A DNA stretch of 64,000 nt. Origin: Aquarana catesbeiana (taxonomy: Eukaryota > Chordata > Amphibia > Anura > Ranidae). Shown piece after piece: positions 10,417 to 21,526 of this stretch (its first letter is position 1; the number at the start of each line of letters is the position of its first letter). Location of the stretch: the NCBI RefSeq assembly GCF_042186555.1, contig NC_133332.1:129279375-129343374 (forward strand), given 5' to 3'. The translations under genes were made by a program, and so were the position numbers. Below the pieces are notes generated by a model. It did not search any database, had not been told where the DNA came from, and saw nothing but the letters and a program-made list of their open reading frames with translations.

Positions 10417-11598
10417 ATGCTGAAACCTTATCAGGAAAGAGAGGAAGCAGTTGCCACTACATGCACACCAGAGATGGAGGACAAAGAGAATATTCCATTC
10501 CCAGGACTGCCCGGGGAGGTAGAGTCTGAAGCAGGGATAGCTGAGAAGTGGTTAGGAAAGGGTTTGGAGCCCCCACAAGAACAGGCCCATCAGCTGCTCC
10601 ATGAGCACCGGGATATGTTCTCGTCCCTTCCAGGCTATACTACTATAGCTGTGCATCAGGTTGACACGCCGGGACAAGCCCCCTTGAAGCAAACGGCATA
10701 TCTCATCCCTGATGCTGTACGAGAAGGGATGTGGAAGGAGATCCTGGATATGTTGGATCATAGGGTCATAGAGCCTTCGGAAAGCCCTTGGGCATCTCTG
10801 GTGGTTTTAGTCCCTAAGAAAGATGGCACTACCAGATTCTGTGTGGACTATAAGCGAATGAATGACCGGATGGTGACTGACACCTATCCCATGCCCCGTG
10901 TGGACAATCTATTAGACAGAATCATCCGGGGGTGCTTCCTCACTACCATTGATCTTTGCTAGAGCTATTGAAAATTCCCCTTGACCCAGAGGCCATCCCT
11001 AAATCTGCTTTTATCACTCCATTTGGCCTGTTCCAGTTTAGGGTCATGCCATTTGGAATTAAAAACGTGTCCGCTACCTTCCAGCGGATGGTGGATAGGT
11101 TACTGGATGGGTTGGAGGATGTTACCTGTGCCTATCTAGATGATATTGCCAAATACAGTAACACCTGGAAAGAACACCTCCGCCACTTAGGGCTAGTATT
11201 AGATCGGATAAGGGGAGCAGGACTGACTGTTAAACCGGACAAATGCCACATCGATATGTCCAAAGTTCAGCACTTGGGGCACCGGGTGGGGTGTGGGAAA
11301 CAGAGACCCAAGCCCACTAAAGTTGAAGCAGTAGCCAATTGGCTCATACTACGTACCAAGACACAAGTGTTAGCCTTTCTAAGAACTGCCGGGTACTATC
11401 GTAAGTTTGTCCCTAATTATAGCGCCATCACCAAGCCCCTGACTGACCTGACTCGTAAAAGTCTTCCCTGGCAAGTCCTGTGGTCCCCAGAGTGTCAGAC
11501 AGCTTTCCACCAACTTAATCCAGGCACCAGCATTAGCAGCTCTTGACCCCTCCAAATGTTTTATTGTCCATGTTTGGGTTGGGAGCAGTCCTGAGTCA
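10417..11598 (+). pseudogene. Ty3/gypsy reverse transcriptase and RNase H start
   Basis: After a linker (LKPYQEREEAV, then an acidic stretch) come DMFSSLPGYTT and HQVDTPGQAPLKQ, the usual lead-in to gypsy RT. SPWASLVVLVPKKDGTTRFC, VDYKRMND and TTIDL follow in frame 1. A deletion near 10958 shifts the frame, and RT continues at 10966 with IPLDPEAIPKSAF, FGLFQFRVMPFGIKN, the catalytic YLDDIA, VQHLGHRVG and AGYYRKFVPNYSAI. RNase H starts near 11490 and is cut at 11598, where mid-LTR sequence begins. It would copy element RNA into DNA if intact; the frameshift and truncation rule that out. Confidence 0.9.
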
Positions 11599-11599
11599 A

Positions 11600-12104
11600 T
11601 TTGTTACCCAGATTTAAAGTGTGACTGCTGTCCTATGTTCCAAAGTTACCAGGTAGTCACACTTGTCCCAGCCAGACTTGTGGAACTTTTACCGGCCCCA
11701 TTTTTACCACGCCCGACTCCTCTTTACTGTTTGTATTATGTGTTTCTAGCATGTAGACCGAGGGCAGGGTGGAGGGGGGAGGGGGGATTTCTCAAACTGC
11801 CTCCCTGCTGATAAGGTGGTCTACTGTAGAAATAGAAAAGTTGAATACACCTGTGTGTCTCTTGTTACTGTAGGAGGTAAAGCTTACCCCGCCCTGTGTC
11901 ATTATGCAAAGCAGGGGGAATTGTCCCCTGAGTTTATATCTTTTTGTGCCTGTGTTTGAATAAACAGTCTTATGTTTTCCACCCTACACTAATGTCTCGA
12001 CAAGTGACTGAGTGGGCTAGGGGGCCTTGGATCGTGCTGGTACCAGGCAAAGGAAGCTTATACGGCGGACAAAATCCTGTTGAGGACGGGGGTCCATAAC
12101 ATTA
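11600..12104 (+). repeat. 3' LTR, missing its first ~190 bases
   Basis: 11600-11824 matches 7927-8150. The remainder (11825-12104) is the part the 5' copy lost. A polyadenylation signal AATAAA lies at 11959-11964, about 145 bases before the CA end (gtccataaca). The end was chosen on the CA dinucleotide and on similarity of the following ttact to the left flank. Confidence 0.7.
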
Positions 12105-12675
12105 CTTTTTAAGGATTCGTTTTAGAGACTATCCCTCAAAAAATGAAACTCCTAATTTAGGACATCTCTGAAATATGACTTAAAGTGGAGACTTTGAAAA
12201 TAATGATGGTACAATAAGGACATGTACATCTAAGCAGCTTGGAAGCTGGAAGTTGCATTTGGTGATCTTGCTTTCAAAAAATGCTATTTTTGTTTTATAT
12301 TTCTTCAGTTACTTCCTGGTTTCTGGCTTAGTCAAATATTGTCATACATCCCAGAAGTCACCAGGGGTTTTCTCAGCTAAAAACACCCTCCTGCCTGCAT
12401 GCCTGAGCTAAGGGCAGATATATTCCAGCAAGTAAATTCTTAATTAATCATCTACCCTTACTCAGGATGGCCAGGACAGAAATGCTGTGGGTGTTTTTTT
12501 GAGTGATTTATTAGCAAAACATGGAGACATGGATGAAGAAGTTTGCTTTGAATAATAAAAATGAACTATATATAATTATATATATATTATAATTTGGTGT
12601 GTGGTGCTCAGATGCAGTGTACTGCATTCTGTATGGGAATATGTATTATGCATAATATACAGTCTTAGAAGAAGT
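12105..12675. other. No gene recognised
   Basis: Unique-looking A/T-rich sequence with a short (TA)-rich run near 12570-12595. There is no ORF of note, TIR or RNA gene. Confidence 0.4.
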
Positions 12676-13400
12676 TTAACCACTTCAATACTGGACACTT
12701 TCACCCCCTTCCTGCCCAGGCCAATTTTAAGCTCTCAGTGCTGACACGCTTTGAATGACAATTACCCGGTAATGCAACACTGTACCCAAATTACATTTTT
12801 ATAATTTTTGAGATAGATAGAGCTTTATTTTGGGGGTATTTAATCAGCACTGTTTTTTTTTTTTTTTTTTGCTAAATGAAAAAAGACCGAAATTTTTGGG
12901 AGAAAAAAGTTTTCCTTTGTTTCTGTTATGATATTTTGCAAACAAGTAATTTTTCATCTTCACTGTGATGTGTGCTGATGAGGTGGCACTGATGGGCACT
13001 GATAGGTGGCACTGATGGGGCTGCACTGATAAGCAAGGCACAGATGATCAGTGGCCTGAATATCAGTGTAAATGATGTGCTGACAGGCTTGCCTATTAAT
13101 TGCTCTCCTTTACTCCCACAGACACAGTGTGGGAGGAAAGGACTGCTGATAAACGGCAAATCTATTTACATGTGATCAGCTGTAATTGGACACATCTGAT
13201 CACATGCTAAAGGGCTGCTGTGATTGGCCTTTCACCCTGATCTGTGATAAACTGTGTCTGAAGGACACGGCGGTCACAGAGCACCCGATGCATGCATGCA
13301 GGAGGTGTTCAGGGGATGGGGTTCTGGGAAGATGTCTATGGATGCCTTCCCAGAACTAGACAACTGTGCGGTAGCTGTCTTATGGCCAACAAGTTGTTAA
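12676..13400 (+). mobile_element. Non-autonomous DNA transposon, TIR ttaaccactt type
   Basis: The left end is ttaaccacttcaatactgga and the right end aagttgttaa, an imperfect inverted pair. The first 120 bases ('cccccttcctgcccaggccaa', 'tgacaatt') match, in reverse, the right end of the element at 31243-32079. A short CACTGAT-type tandem at 12963-13035 also matches that element (TCAGTG units at 31610-31800). No transposase is present. Confidence 0.65.
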
Positions 13401-15061
13401 ATAAACCATGCCTAGTGCACTAATAAAACGGAAAATGAGATAAAGGTACTTAAATTTATTAGTTTTGTCGAATATGAGCAATTTTGTTTAATAAATGTAA
13501 ATTTACAATTGTACTATGTGTCAATCAAACAGCATGTCAAACAGCATGTCTCAATGCAGTGATTGATTGAGGTAAGTTAATAGAATATTCAAGATAGGCA
13601 AGAAGGTTTGGTTTGAAGAAAGAGCAACTGGACATGCTCCAAAACATGTCCCGTCCACTCTGACATCACTTACGGTTGCCTGGATTCCATGCTGGTCCTG
13701 ACAGCATGGTTCTCCATCTTGGATCAGAGAGACAGTGTTTCCCACCGTTGGTTGGCTGGAACTTCCACCTGTAGCTGTCTTTACTCCCAGGAGGCATCCC
13801 GCTGGACGTTAAGGATTAATTGATATGCCTGTTTTTCACTCCCATCCTGTTATTTTTTTAACACTTCCTTTTCATGAAAGTGTTTTATTACTGCACTTAG
13901 AAGTGCCTTCTTCTCTGCTTTGTTTTTCCTATAGAGTGTGCTTCACATGCTGCTGTGATGCATTAATCACATTTCAAGAGCCGGTCATGTACTGTTTGTT
14001 AATGTCTGCTTGTTTTCCAGAGCACCCTATTCTCCATCTCCACACTCCTTGAAGTTCTATTTGAAGCAACTTTTTTCTTTGCATAGAAAATTATCTTGAA
14101 ACAGAAATTTAGACAACAGCATTTTACCTATCTAAGTTTTAAAAATGATCCTCCCTTCTTTATAAATATTTCACCATACATTTATCGACCCCTGTCCAGG
14201 GAGGAGGCATTTTAACACTATAATAACATTATTAAAGATTTAAATATCGATCAACACCAAAAACAAAAATATTGATTTATTTTAATTGCACTAAAAACTT
14301 TAAGTATATTTGCCCATCTAACCTCACTAAGTGTAAAACTAATAAAATATCCATGACAAGCTCTTTAGCATTATAATCCTCTTGCATGGTGATGCTTGTA
14401 AGCAAATTATTTATGCATGTATTTATTTAACTCAGCAGTTCCTTTCAGTTCATCTGCTGATTTCAGCAACTACCAGGCATAGGCAATTAAATAATCAGTG
14501 TCTATGAATCACTAGTTCTTTTCCCACTGGTTCAGTGTCTGTTCCCTCACAAAACCCTCACCTTCTCCTCTATCACTTCACAGGGGAAAAAATAGCATGG
14601 AAAGGAGTCTAAATTGGTCACACTGATGTATTCTAATTTCAGCTATTTTATTTAGTGGACTGACATTTTCTCTGATGAACTTTGATGATTCAGATCTGAA
14701 AGAAAATAACAGAGTCTTTGGTAATACCAGGTTTTGGTGTGATCTGTTACTGAGAAATATGATTCTGTCCTCATATATCCCCCAACAAGGCAGCCAAAGA
14801 AGCTAATGACTGTACTTGCAGGAAATGATCTTGGCTATTTTGATAAATGCCTAATAATGACAACTTTTTACCTTATTTAATTTTTTTCTTGGAAAAAATG
14901 AAAAGTTGTAACTTTGTATTAAAGTAAACCTGCTATGAGAGAAACATACATATCATTGCTGACCTCCTACTGAGAATGCTGCTTGACTGGCTGTTGAGCA
15001 GGCCAACTAGTTTTAATACTTTCTGTGTCGCATCCAATTTTCATAGCAGGAGAATGAGTTC
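13401..15061. other. No gene recognised
   Basis: Open frames at 13551-13745 and 13825-14052 have no known domain. Around 13640-13690 the minus strand has 'gatgtcagagtgg' and 'gggacatgttttgg', loosely like the hammerhead-bearing retroelements, but the core strings are broken. The rest is unique-looking A/T-rich DNA. Confidence 0.4.
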
Positions 15062-15243
15062 GGCTCGGTTCACATATCTCCATTGCAGCTGCGGAGTACA
15101 CTGCACAAAAACACTGTGCAACTTTGGCTCAGTTTCAGGGCCGAATTCAGACATAGATTCGCCCTGATTCCTCCCTGAAATGGAGAACAGGGATGCACAG
15201 CGCTCCTGTGCGATCCACAGCCGGTTCCAGTGTGGACTGAGCC
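15062..15243. mobile_element. Small MITE
   Basis: The left end ggctcggttcacat and right end gtgtggactgagcc form an imperfect inverted repeat. The 182-bp interior has no ORF. A related 5' half seems to occur near 30580 ('ctgttcacattggg'), and the ends resemble those of the MITE at 34121-34368. Confidence 0.5.
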
Positions 15244-16192
15244 TAAAGCTCAGGAAAGTCACAGGAAAGTCGGATCTCCTTATTTCTTCAGGATCAATGA
15301 ACCTGAATAATGGTATTAAGGGGTTAGTACGATAGCCAGGCAGTAAGCATCTTTAAAATGAGAAGACATTAATGGCAGCAGCCTCTGTTTGGTCCTATTT
15401 ACAAATATAATATATTGAGCCAAATAGACAGATGTGGACCTTGAAAGTGTACAGTCTTTGCCCCTCTACTAAACACACATCTACTGTATTTCTCAGAACT
15501 TAGTGCATCTTTATTGGTTGTTCCAAGTAGTAAGATATTGCCACACATATAAATATAAGATTTTGTTGTGCCCATGTTCAGTTCACAAACAATTTTGCAA
15601 ATATTGCTCAAGATTCGAGGTTTATGAAATTGGCAGCTAACCCATTTCAGTCTATGGGGATAAATCTTATTATTCAGGTTAGCCATTTGTAGAGCAAATA
15701 AGCAAGCTCATGTCAAACAAGGGGCAGAAGAAGACAGGCAAGCTGGTCTCCTCAGAATAAAAATGAAGGGAGTGGACTCGAGCAACTAAACTGTCAGTGT
15801 ATAATCTGAGCTGTGGTCTCACACTCCTTATGGATAATGGGGGAAGTCCAAAACCTAGGACAACCCAGTGGTCTGATTTAGTCACGCTGGAGCTCCTCAT
15901 GTTCCCAAACAGAGATCCACAATACCAACGCACACGGGGTCACACTAATGGCCACGAGGATCAAGCCATACACTTTTGCCCCACAGGAACATAGATATCA
16001 CCAAAGATTAAATAAAAGTTAGGCATATACACCAGTTAGGCTTATTATCCCATAATAAAACTCTCCAGCTGCTGGACAATTTTACACTATTGTATCCTCT
16101 GTAGTATCTTAATTCCTGTAGTAATTCCCCAGCCTGTGCACTTTATCTTTAGTACAATGAAGCTGTTAATCAAAGACAAATCCAGATCACCT
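15244..16192. other. No gene recognised
   Basis: Open frames of 60-95 codons on both strands overlap one another and lack family features. No TIR, tandem array or RNA gene is seen. Confidence 0.4.
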
Positions 16193-16295
16193 CTATGGAG
16201 TGCACCTTGTATATACCCAGCCTATCTTCTGTATACCCAGCCTCTCTGTATATACCCAGTCTCTCTGTATATACCCAGCCTATCTTGTATATACC
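16193..16295. repeat. Minisatellite, left block
   Basis: Four to five units of CTCTCTGTATATACCCAGC and variants, the same motif as the large block at 17258-18530. It ends in tatcttgtatatacc (16281-16295), the left copy of a duplication created by the inserted palindrome. Confidence 0.85.
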
Positions 16296-17257
16296 AAAAA
16301 ACAAAACAAGTGTAGCGCTAAGAAGAGGGGTCTGAAAATGGAGTCTATGGACTGACAGTTCCAAGTTCGTGTGCTAAAAAGAACATCCTTGGAGAAAAGA
16401 TGAAAAGTCCTCTGGAACGGATCTCAACAAGGGTGTAAACCATCTGTTGAGGAAGCCCACACACCACCAATAAAAGTGAAAAGGCTTACCAGACTCGGTG
16501 GACCCAACAAGGCATACGCCAGGTGGAGTCAATCAGGCTTAGGTGGTGCTGGACTGCAGTTGGTCCGGAAGGGCAGAGTTGGTGGAGTGGCTTCAACGTG
16601 GCTGTATTCCTCAAACGTGATCGGGCCCAAAGATATGGGGTGCAGCTCCCATAGATCGTATCCCTCAGATCAGCGTTGGAACCAGCAATAACAGCAGCAA
16701 ATGAAGGAAGAGAAGGAATGGCCAAATAGTGTAAATCAATTTACACTATTTGGCCATTCCTTCTCTTCCTTCATTTGCTGCTGTTATTGCTGGTTCCAAC
16801 GCTGATCTGAGGGATACGATCTATGGGAGCTGCACCCCATATCTTTGGGCCCGATCACGTTTGAGGAATACAGCCACGTTGAAGCCACTCCACCAACTCT
16901 GCCCTTCCGGGCCAACTGCAGTCCAGCACCACCTAAGCCTGATTGACTCCACCTGGCGTATGCCTTGTTGGGTCCACCGAGTCCGGTAAGCCTTTTCACT
17001 TTTATTGGTGGTGTGTGGGCTTCCTCCACAGATGGTTTACACCCTTGTTGAGATCCGTTCCAGAGGACTTTTCATCTTTTCTCCAAGGATGTTCTTTTTA
17101 GCACACGAACTTGGAACTGTCAGTCCATAGACTCCATTTTCAGACCCCTCTTCTTAGCGCTACACTTATTTTGTTTTTTGACATTGTTTACACTTGCTGG
17201 TTGTGTTAGCTGCTGTTTTATTCCTCTTTTTGGTAGCGCAGAATTATTGTGTACATA
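16296..17257. mobile_element. Palindromic (foldback) retroposon inserted in minisatellite
   Basis: The left arm 16295-16736 and right arm 16739-17180 are reverse complements over 442 bases with about four mismatches and a 2-base spacer. After the right arm comes a 77-base tail ending 'tggtagcgcagaattattgtgt'-like sequence. The insert is bounded by tatcttgtatatacc at 16281-16295 and 17258-17272, a 15-bp target-site duplication of minisatellite sequence. The tail and the AGCGCTA arm ends match the element at 37718-38703, so it belongs to a family. Frames of 79-81 codons on the two arms are mirror copies and are not genes. No enzyme is encoded, so it was mobilised in trans. Confidence 0.8.
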
Positions 17258-18530
17258 TATCTTGTATATACCCAGCCTCTCTGTATATACCCAGCCTCTC
17301 TGTGTACCCAGCCTCTCTATATATACCCAGCCTCTCTGTATATACACAGCCTCTCTTCTGTAGATACCCAGCCTCTCTGTATATACCCAGCCTCTCTGTA
17401 TACCCAGCCTCTCTTCTGTATATACCCAGCCTCTCTGTATATAACCAGCCTCTCTGTATATAACCAGCCTATCTTCTGTATACCCAGCCTCTGTGTATAT
17501 ACTCAGCCTATCTTGTATATACCCAGACTCTCTGTATATACCCAGCCTCTCTCCTGGATACACAGCCTCTCTTCTGTATACCCAGCCTCTCTTCTGTATA
17601 TACCCAGCCTCTCTGAATACCCAGCCTCTTTGTATATACCCAGCCTCTCTGTATACCCAGCCTCTCTTCTGTATATACCCAGCCTCTCTGCATATACCCA
17701 GCCTATCTTCTGTATACCCAGTCTCTGTATATACTCAGCCTCTCTGTATATACCCAGCCTCTCTGTATACCCAGCCTCTCTGTATATACCCAGCCTATCT
17801 TCTGTATTCCAAGTCTCTGTATTTACCCAGCCTCTCTGTATACCCAGCCTCTCTGTATATACCCAGCCTCTGTATATACCCAGCCTCTCTGTATGCCCAG
17901 CCTCTCTTCTGTATATACCCAGCCTCTCTTCTGTATATAACCAGCCTCTCTGTATATACCCAGCCTATCTTCTGTGTATACCAGCCTCTCTGTATATACC
18001 CAGCCTCTATGTATATATCCAGCCTATCTTCTGTATACCCAGTCTCTGTATATACCCAGCCTCTCTGTATATACCCAGCCTCTCTGTATATACCAGCCTC
18101 TCTGTATACCCAGCCTCTCTGTATATATCAGCCTCTCTTTATACCAATCCTCTCTGTATATACCCAGCCACTCTGTATATACCAGCATCTCTGTATACCC
18201 AGCCTCTCTGTATATACCCAGCCTCTCTGTATACCCAGCCTCTGTATACTCAGCCTCTCTTCTTTATACCCAGCCTCTCTCCTGTATATACCCAGCCTCT
18301 CTTCTGTATACCCAGTCTCTCTTCTGTATATACCAGTCTCGCTGTATATACCCAGCCTCTCTGTATATACCAGCCTCTCTGTGTATACCCAGCCTCTCTG
18401 TATATACCCAGCCTATCTTTTGTATACCCAGCCTCTCTGTATATACCCAGCCTATCTTCTGTATTCCAAGTCTCTGTATTTACCCAGCCATTCTGTATAC
18501 CCAGCCTCTCTGTATATACCCAGACTTTCT
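17258..18530. repeat. Minisatellite, 17- and 19-bp units
   Basis: Tandem units of CTCTCTGTATATACCCAGC (19 bp), a 17-bp form lacking one TA, and longer TCTTCTG variants run almost uninterrupted. Because units contain no stop codon in any plus-strand frame, open frames of up to 447 codons appear (17249-18592). They encode repeats such as PSLSVYTQP and have no start context or domain, so they are not genes. Confidence 0.9.
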
Positions 18531-18623
18531 GTATACACAATCCGCATCTGGTGGCAGGTGACATGACAAGCTCTCTGGTGACCGCGATGTAATGAGGGGG
18601 GCTTTGGAGACCCTTATGTAATA

Positions 18624-18718
<95 letters not shown>
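18624..18718. repeat. (TA)n(CA)n microsatellite
   Basis: Pure TA dinucleotides to about 18699, then CA to 18718. Transcription-like Tyr-Ile frames across it are artefacts. Confidence 0.95.
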
Positions 18719-18719
<1 letters not shown>

Positions 18720-20045
18720 GTATATCATATACATGTGTATGCCCACCCAAGCGTATGACTCTCTTTAATTCACTGCAATGGGCTCTAGCCCCAGATCTTT
18801 TGTAGACCTAGCAATGCCCCTAGCCTGAGCCCATCCTTAATGAAGATCTATCTGTAGTTGGCCAGAGTGTTTTTTCACAAAAGTCTTGTGTTTCTGGGAT
18901 TGTATAGGGTTATGTTTTGTGACCAATTTAGATGTTAATCAGGCAAAGTTTTAACATTATTATTAGGACAGGCAGAGAGGTGCAACAGGATTACATGAAC
19001 AAAGCAAACTATCAGTTTTTTTTCATATTGTGTAAACATAAAAAAAATATTGATTATCATTCTCAGATTGTATAGAATGGTATCTTAATGTTTGCTATAA
19101 TGCAACTGACTCTGTTCCAGGATATAATTTATATGCAACATAATTCAATTTGCATGCTAAAGCACTTTGCTTAATGTAAATGAATGAATGTCATTTTTTC
19201 TGGTATAATCCATACATTTACAATGCATTAACAACTTTATAGAAAATAACAGTGGTGAAGGTCCCCCTGTTGTTATGAAAATGTTTGTAATAACTGAAGT
19301 CTATATTCTGCTGTACGACTGCTGGGTGCTGCATTTTAATTCTGGAACCTAGCAGGATATTATTAGTTTATTGATTGAAGGGTGGAGTTTGAGTCATTCT
19401 GTCATGTTCCATCTGCACCTGGAGAACGTAGGAGGATCTTTTAAACTCACTCTGTCAGTTTTGCCTGCAAAAGTTCCAACATTATTGCATTTAAAATGTG
19501 CTGACTATGAGACTTTAACAAAGCAAAAAAAAAAGGTGCATAAACCATACCAGCTTTTGAATTCTTATAAAGAAAAGGTCATCTATAAAATCTTTAACTG
19601 CATCACTACTGTCTGTTTTTACACAATGTTTTCACATTGTACTGTAATTATCTTTGCTGTGGCACAGTTATCTATGCATATATAAAAAAAGTAATGTTCC
19701 ATTCTCCTTCTTCCCTCAGTATACATTTCCTAACTTTAAAAGTTTGCAAGAAAGGTATGCAAGAATCTTGAATGTCCAATTTTGCCCAAAAAAATGATGC
19801 AAAGACAGGTCACCTGTGAAAAAACGTACAGCTTTACTGAATTCTCCACACAATAATATCACCTGTGGCAGTCACAGTCATACCTGAACAGTAACCTGAC
19901 ATTTTCAAAATCCTGTTCTTACCATAGTGCCAGACATGCATGTTTAAACCCAAAACCCACTTGAAAGCAAAGGAAGAAACTTTAATTGCTGGCAAGGTCA
20001 AACCACTACTAAACCACTGTCATGATGCCAGTGAAGTCCACCGAA
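18719..20045. other. No gene recognised
   Basis: The longest frame (19371-19685, 104 codons) has a hydrophobic C-terminus but no family match and ordinary A/T-rich composition. I would not call it a gene. No repeats are obvious. Confidence 0.4.
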
Positions 20046-21455
20046 TGTAGCTTCCTTTTATGGTGTAGTAACTGTGCTGCACTGCTGCTGAATTCAGAGC
20101 AAAATTGCCACTCTCATGTAGGCTGAGTCTTCTTTCACTACATTTAGATGTGTAGTGGTTGCTCTGTATGCTCACCACATTGCCAAGCTGGCCGGGTTTC
20201 TCATTGAACACAGACACAGCTTGTCAGCTCTGAATGATTTCCCCCCTCCTCTTTTTTTCTCCTCACAGACATGTTCACAGGCAGGACAGCCCACTCTGCC
20301 CTTTCCCCTGGTTTTTCATAGTCAGAGTTGAGTCGTTCTATCAAAAGAGGACTGGAGGAGTTACAAGCAATTCTGGGAGATGGAGTTTGCAGCACAGACT
20401 GCTTGATTGTAAGTGACCCACACAGAACTGCACATCCCAGGAAGCACTACTGCTGGGGGGAAGTTTTACCCTAGAGGTTCGCTGGGAGGAAACCAGAGCT
20501 ACTACGAGGGGACAAGAGTCTGGATGAGGGAACAGAGTTCGGCAGCCTTAGATCTGGAGAATCGCGCCTGCCACAGCCAAGGAGTCGGTGGCAGGCATGC
20601 AGAGCTAAAGGAGGATCCCAAGTGCATCCCCAGGCATCCCGATCAGCGTGCAATGTTCCTGTGAGGAGGTGTCAATCGGGCCCTCGTGCGGACAGGCACC
20701 ACAGTATCTCCTCCCTGGGCCTCAGGACATGGGAATAGGTGAGAGGGCTTCCGCCCAATCCTTCCTAACCCAGAACTCTGAATTATTTCTGTTGCTCTAC
20801 TTTTCCTAGTTACACCCTGCCTGGCAGTGAGCACCCTTATCCACTACCTTATAGGATTACAATACATGTTGCATGCCAAGCCCTCCTGGATGTACTGTGT
20901 TTACCTTGTGACAGTAGATCAATAAGTACACTGCCTTAAATTCACCTGAAGTTGTAAGGGCCCCATCTGTGTTCAGGACATTACTCACTTACACTGGGGG
21001 TTGATTCAGTGCACTGGGTCAGGTATTGTGGTTAAACATATCTACTGGGACTGTGGGGCTGGAGTGAAAAACGGAGAGGATCGACAGACAAAAATAAGGT
21101 AATTTCTCTACCCTCCTCCTGCCTGGATCCATATAGCCCAATTCAATTGAGGTTGTCAGGTGCTCTATATTAGAGTAAAGGTTATATTCTCTTGACTTGT
21201 TTATTCTAATGTGCTTAGCTCTGCTCTTGGGGCCATTTCACTTAAAGGAGTCCCCTGGAAGCAGGCAAACCTGATCTTGTTTTTTTCCTGTAACCCTTGT
21301 CCTTTAGTATACCTGATTACTGCCTTATATTACTGTGACTGTTTGTTTCATTCTCTTTAAGCAAGTGCCAGTGGGGTTGAGTCTGTTATTGGGATTAAAG
21401 AGGCAAAGTAAGGAACCAAGAATATTCAAGCAGCTCCTGCGGGGGTAGCGCTACA
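20046..21455 (+). repeat. 5' LTR of a gypsy-type element
   Basis: It begins tgtagc and ends gctaca, a 6-bp inverted pair of the TG...CA form, directly upstream of a primer binding site. Length is about 1.4 kb. A polyadenylation-like ATTAAA lies near 21395. Only the right boundary is firm; the start is chosen from the TGTAGC/GCTACA match. No matching 3' LTR is in the window. Confidence 0.55.
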
Positions 21456-21457
21456 TG

Positions 21458-21475
21458 TGGGGGCTCATCCGGGAT
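21458..21475 (+). other. Primer binding site, tRNA-Pro type
   Basis: TGGGGGCTCATCCGGGAT lies two bases after the LTR end. It equals the standard proline-tRNA primer site of retroelements except for one G-to-A change. It would prime minus-strand DNA synthesis. Its position between LTR and gag supports the LTR end at 21455. Confidence 0.8.
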
Positions 21476-21526
21476 CATTCTATTCTGTGATCAACCTCCC
21501 AAGGCAGCAACCCAACAAGCATTAAC

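Larger units (their letters stand above)
7738..12104 (+). mobile_element. Rearranged Ty3/gypsy LTR retrotransposon
   Basis: Two partial LTR copies (7738-8150 and 11600-12104) share 7927-8150 / 11600-11824. They flank integrase and reverse-transcriptase sequence on the plus strand. The 5' half (primer site, gag, protease, start of integrase) is absent and its place is taken by a CR1 segment at 8151-9680. The 3' LTR lacks its first ~190 bases, with the junction directly after an RNase H start. Candidate 5-bp flanks are ttatt on the left and ttact on the right. The element is non-functional. Confidence 0.75.

Noticed and set aside
13640..13690. Possible hammerhead remnant (gatgtcagagtgg ... ggacatgtt, minus strand)
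   Set aside because: Neither core string is intact and no stem pairs; too weak to call.
16486..17029. Paired 79-81 codon frames that look conserved on both strands
   Set aside because: They are the two arms of a perfect palindrome, so identical peptides on opposite strands are automatic.
17249..18592. 447-codon open frame, and 357- and 195-codon frames overlapping it
   Set aside because: They are translations of the GTATATACCCAGCCTCT minisatellite in different frames; openness comes from absence of stops in the repeat unit.
18480..18750. Tyr/Ile-rich frames on the minus strand
   Set aside because: They are translation of the (TA)n(CA)n microsatellite.
19371..19685. 104-codon frame with a hydrophobic C-terminus
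   Set aside because: No homologous motif, no promoter or splice evidence, and a length expected by chance in 64 kb.
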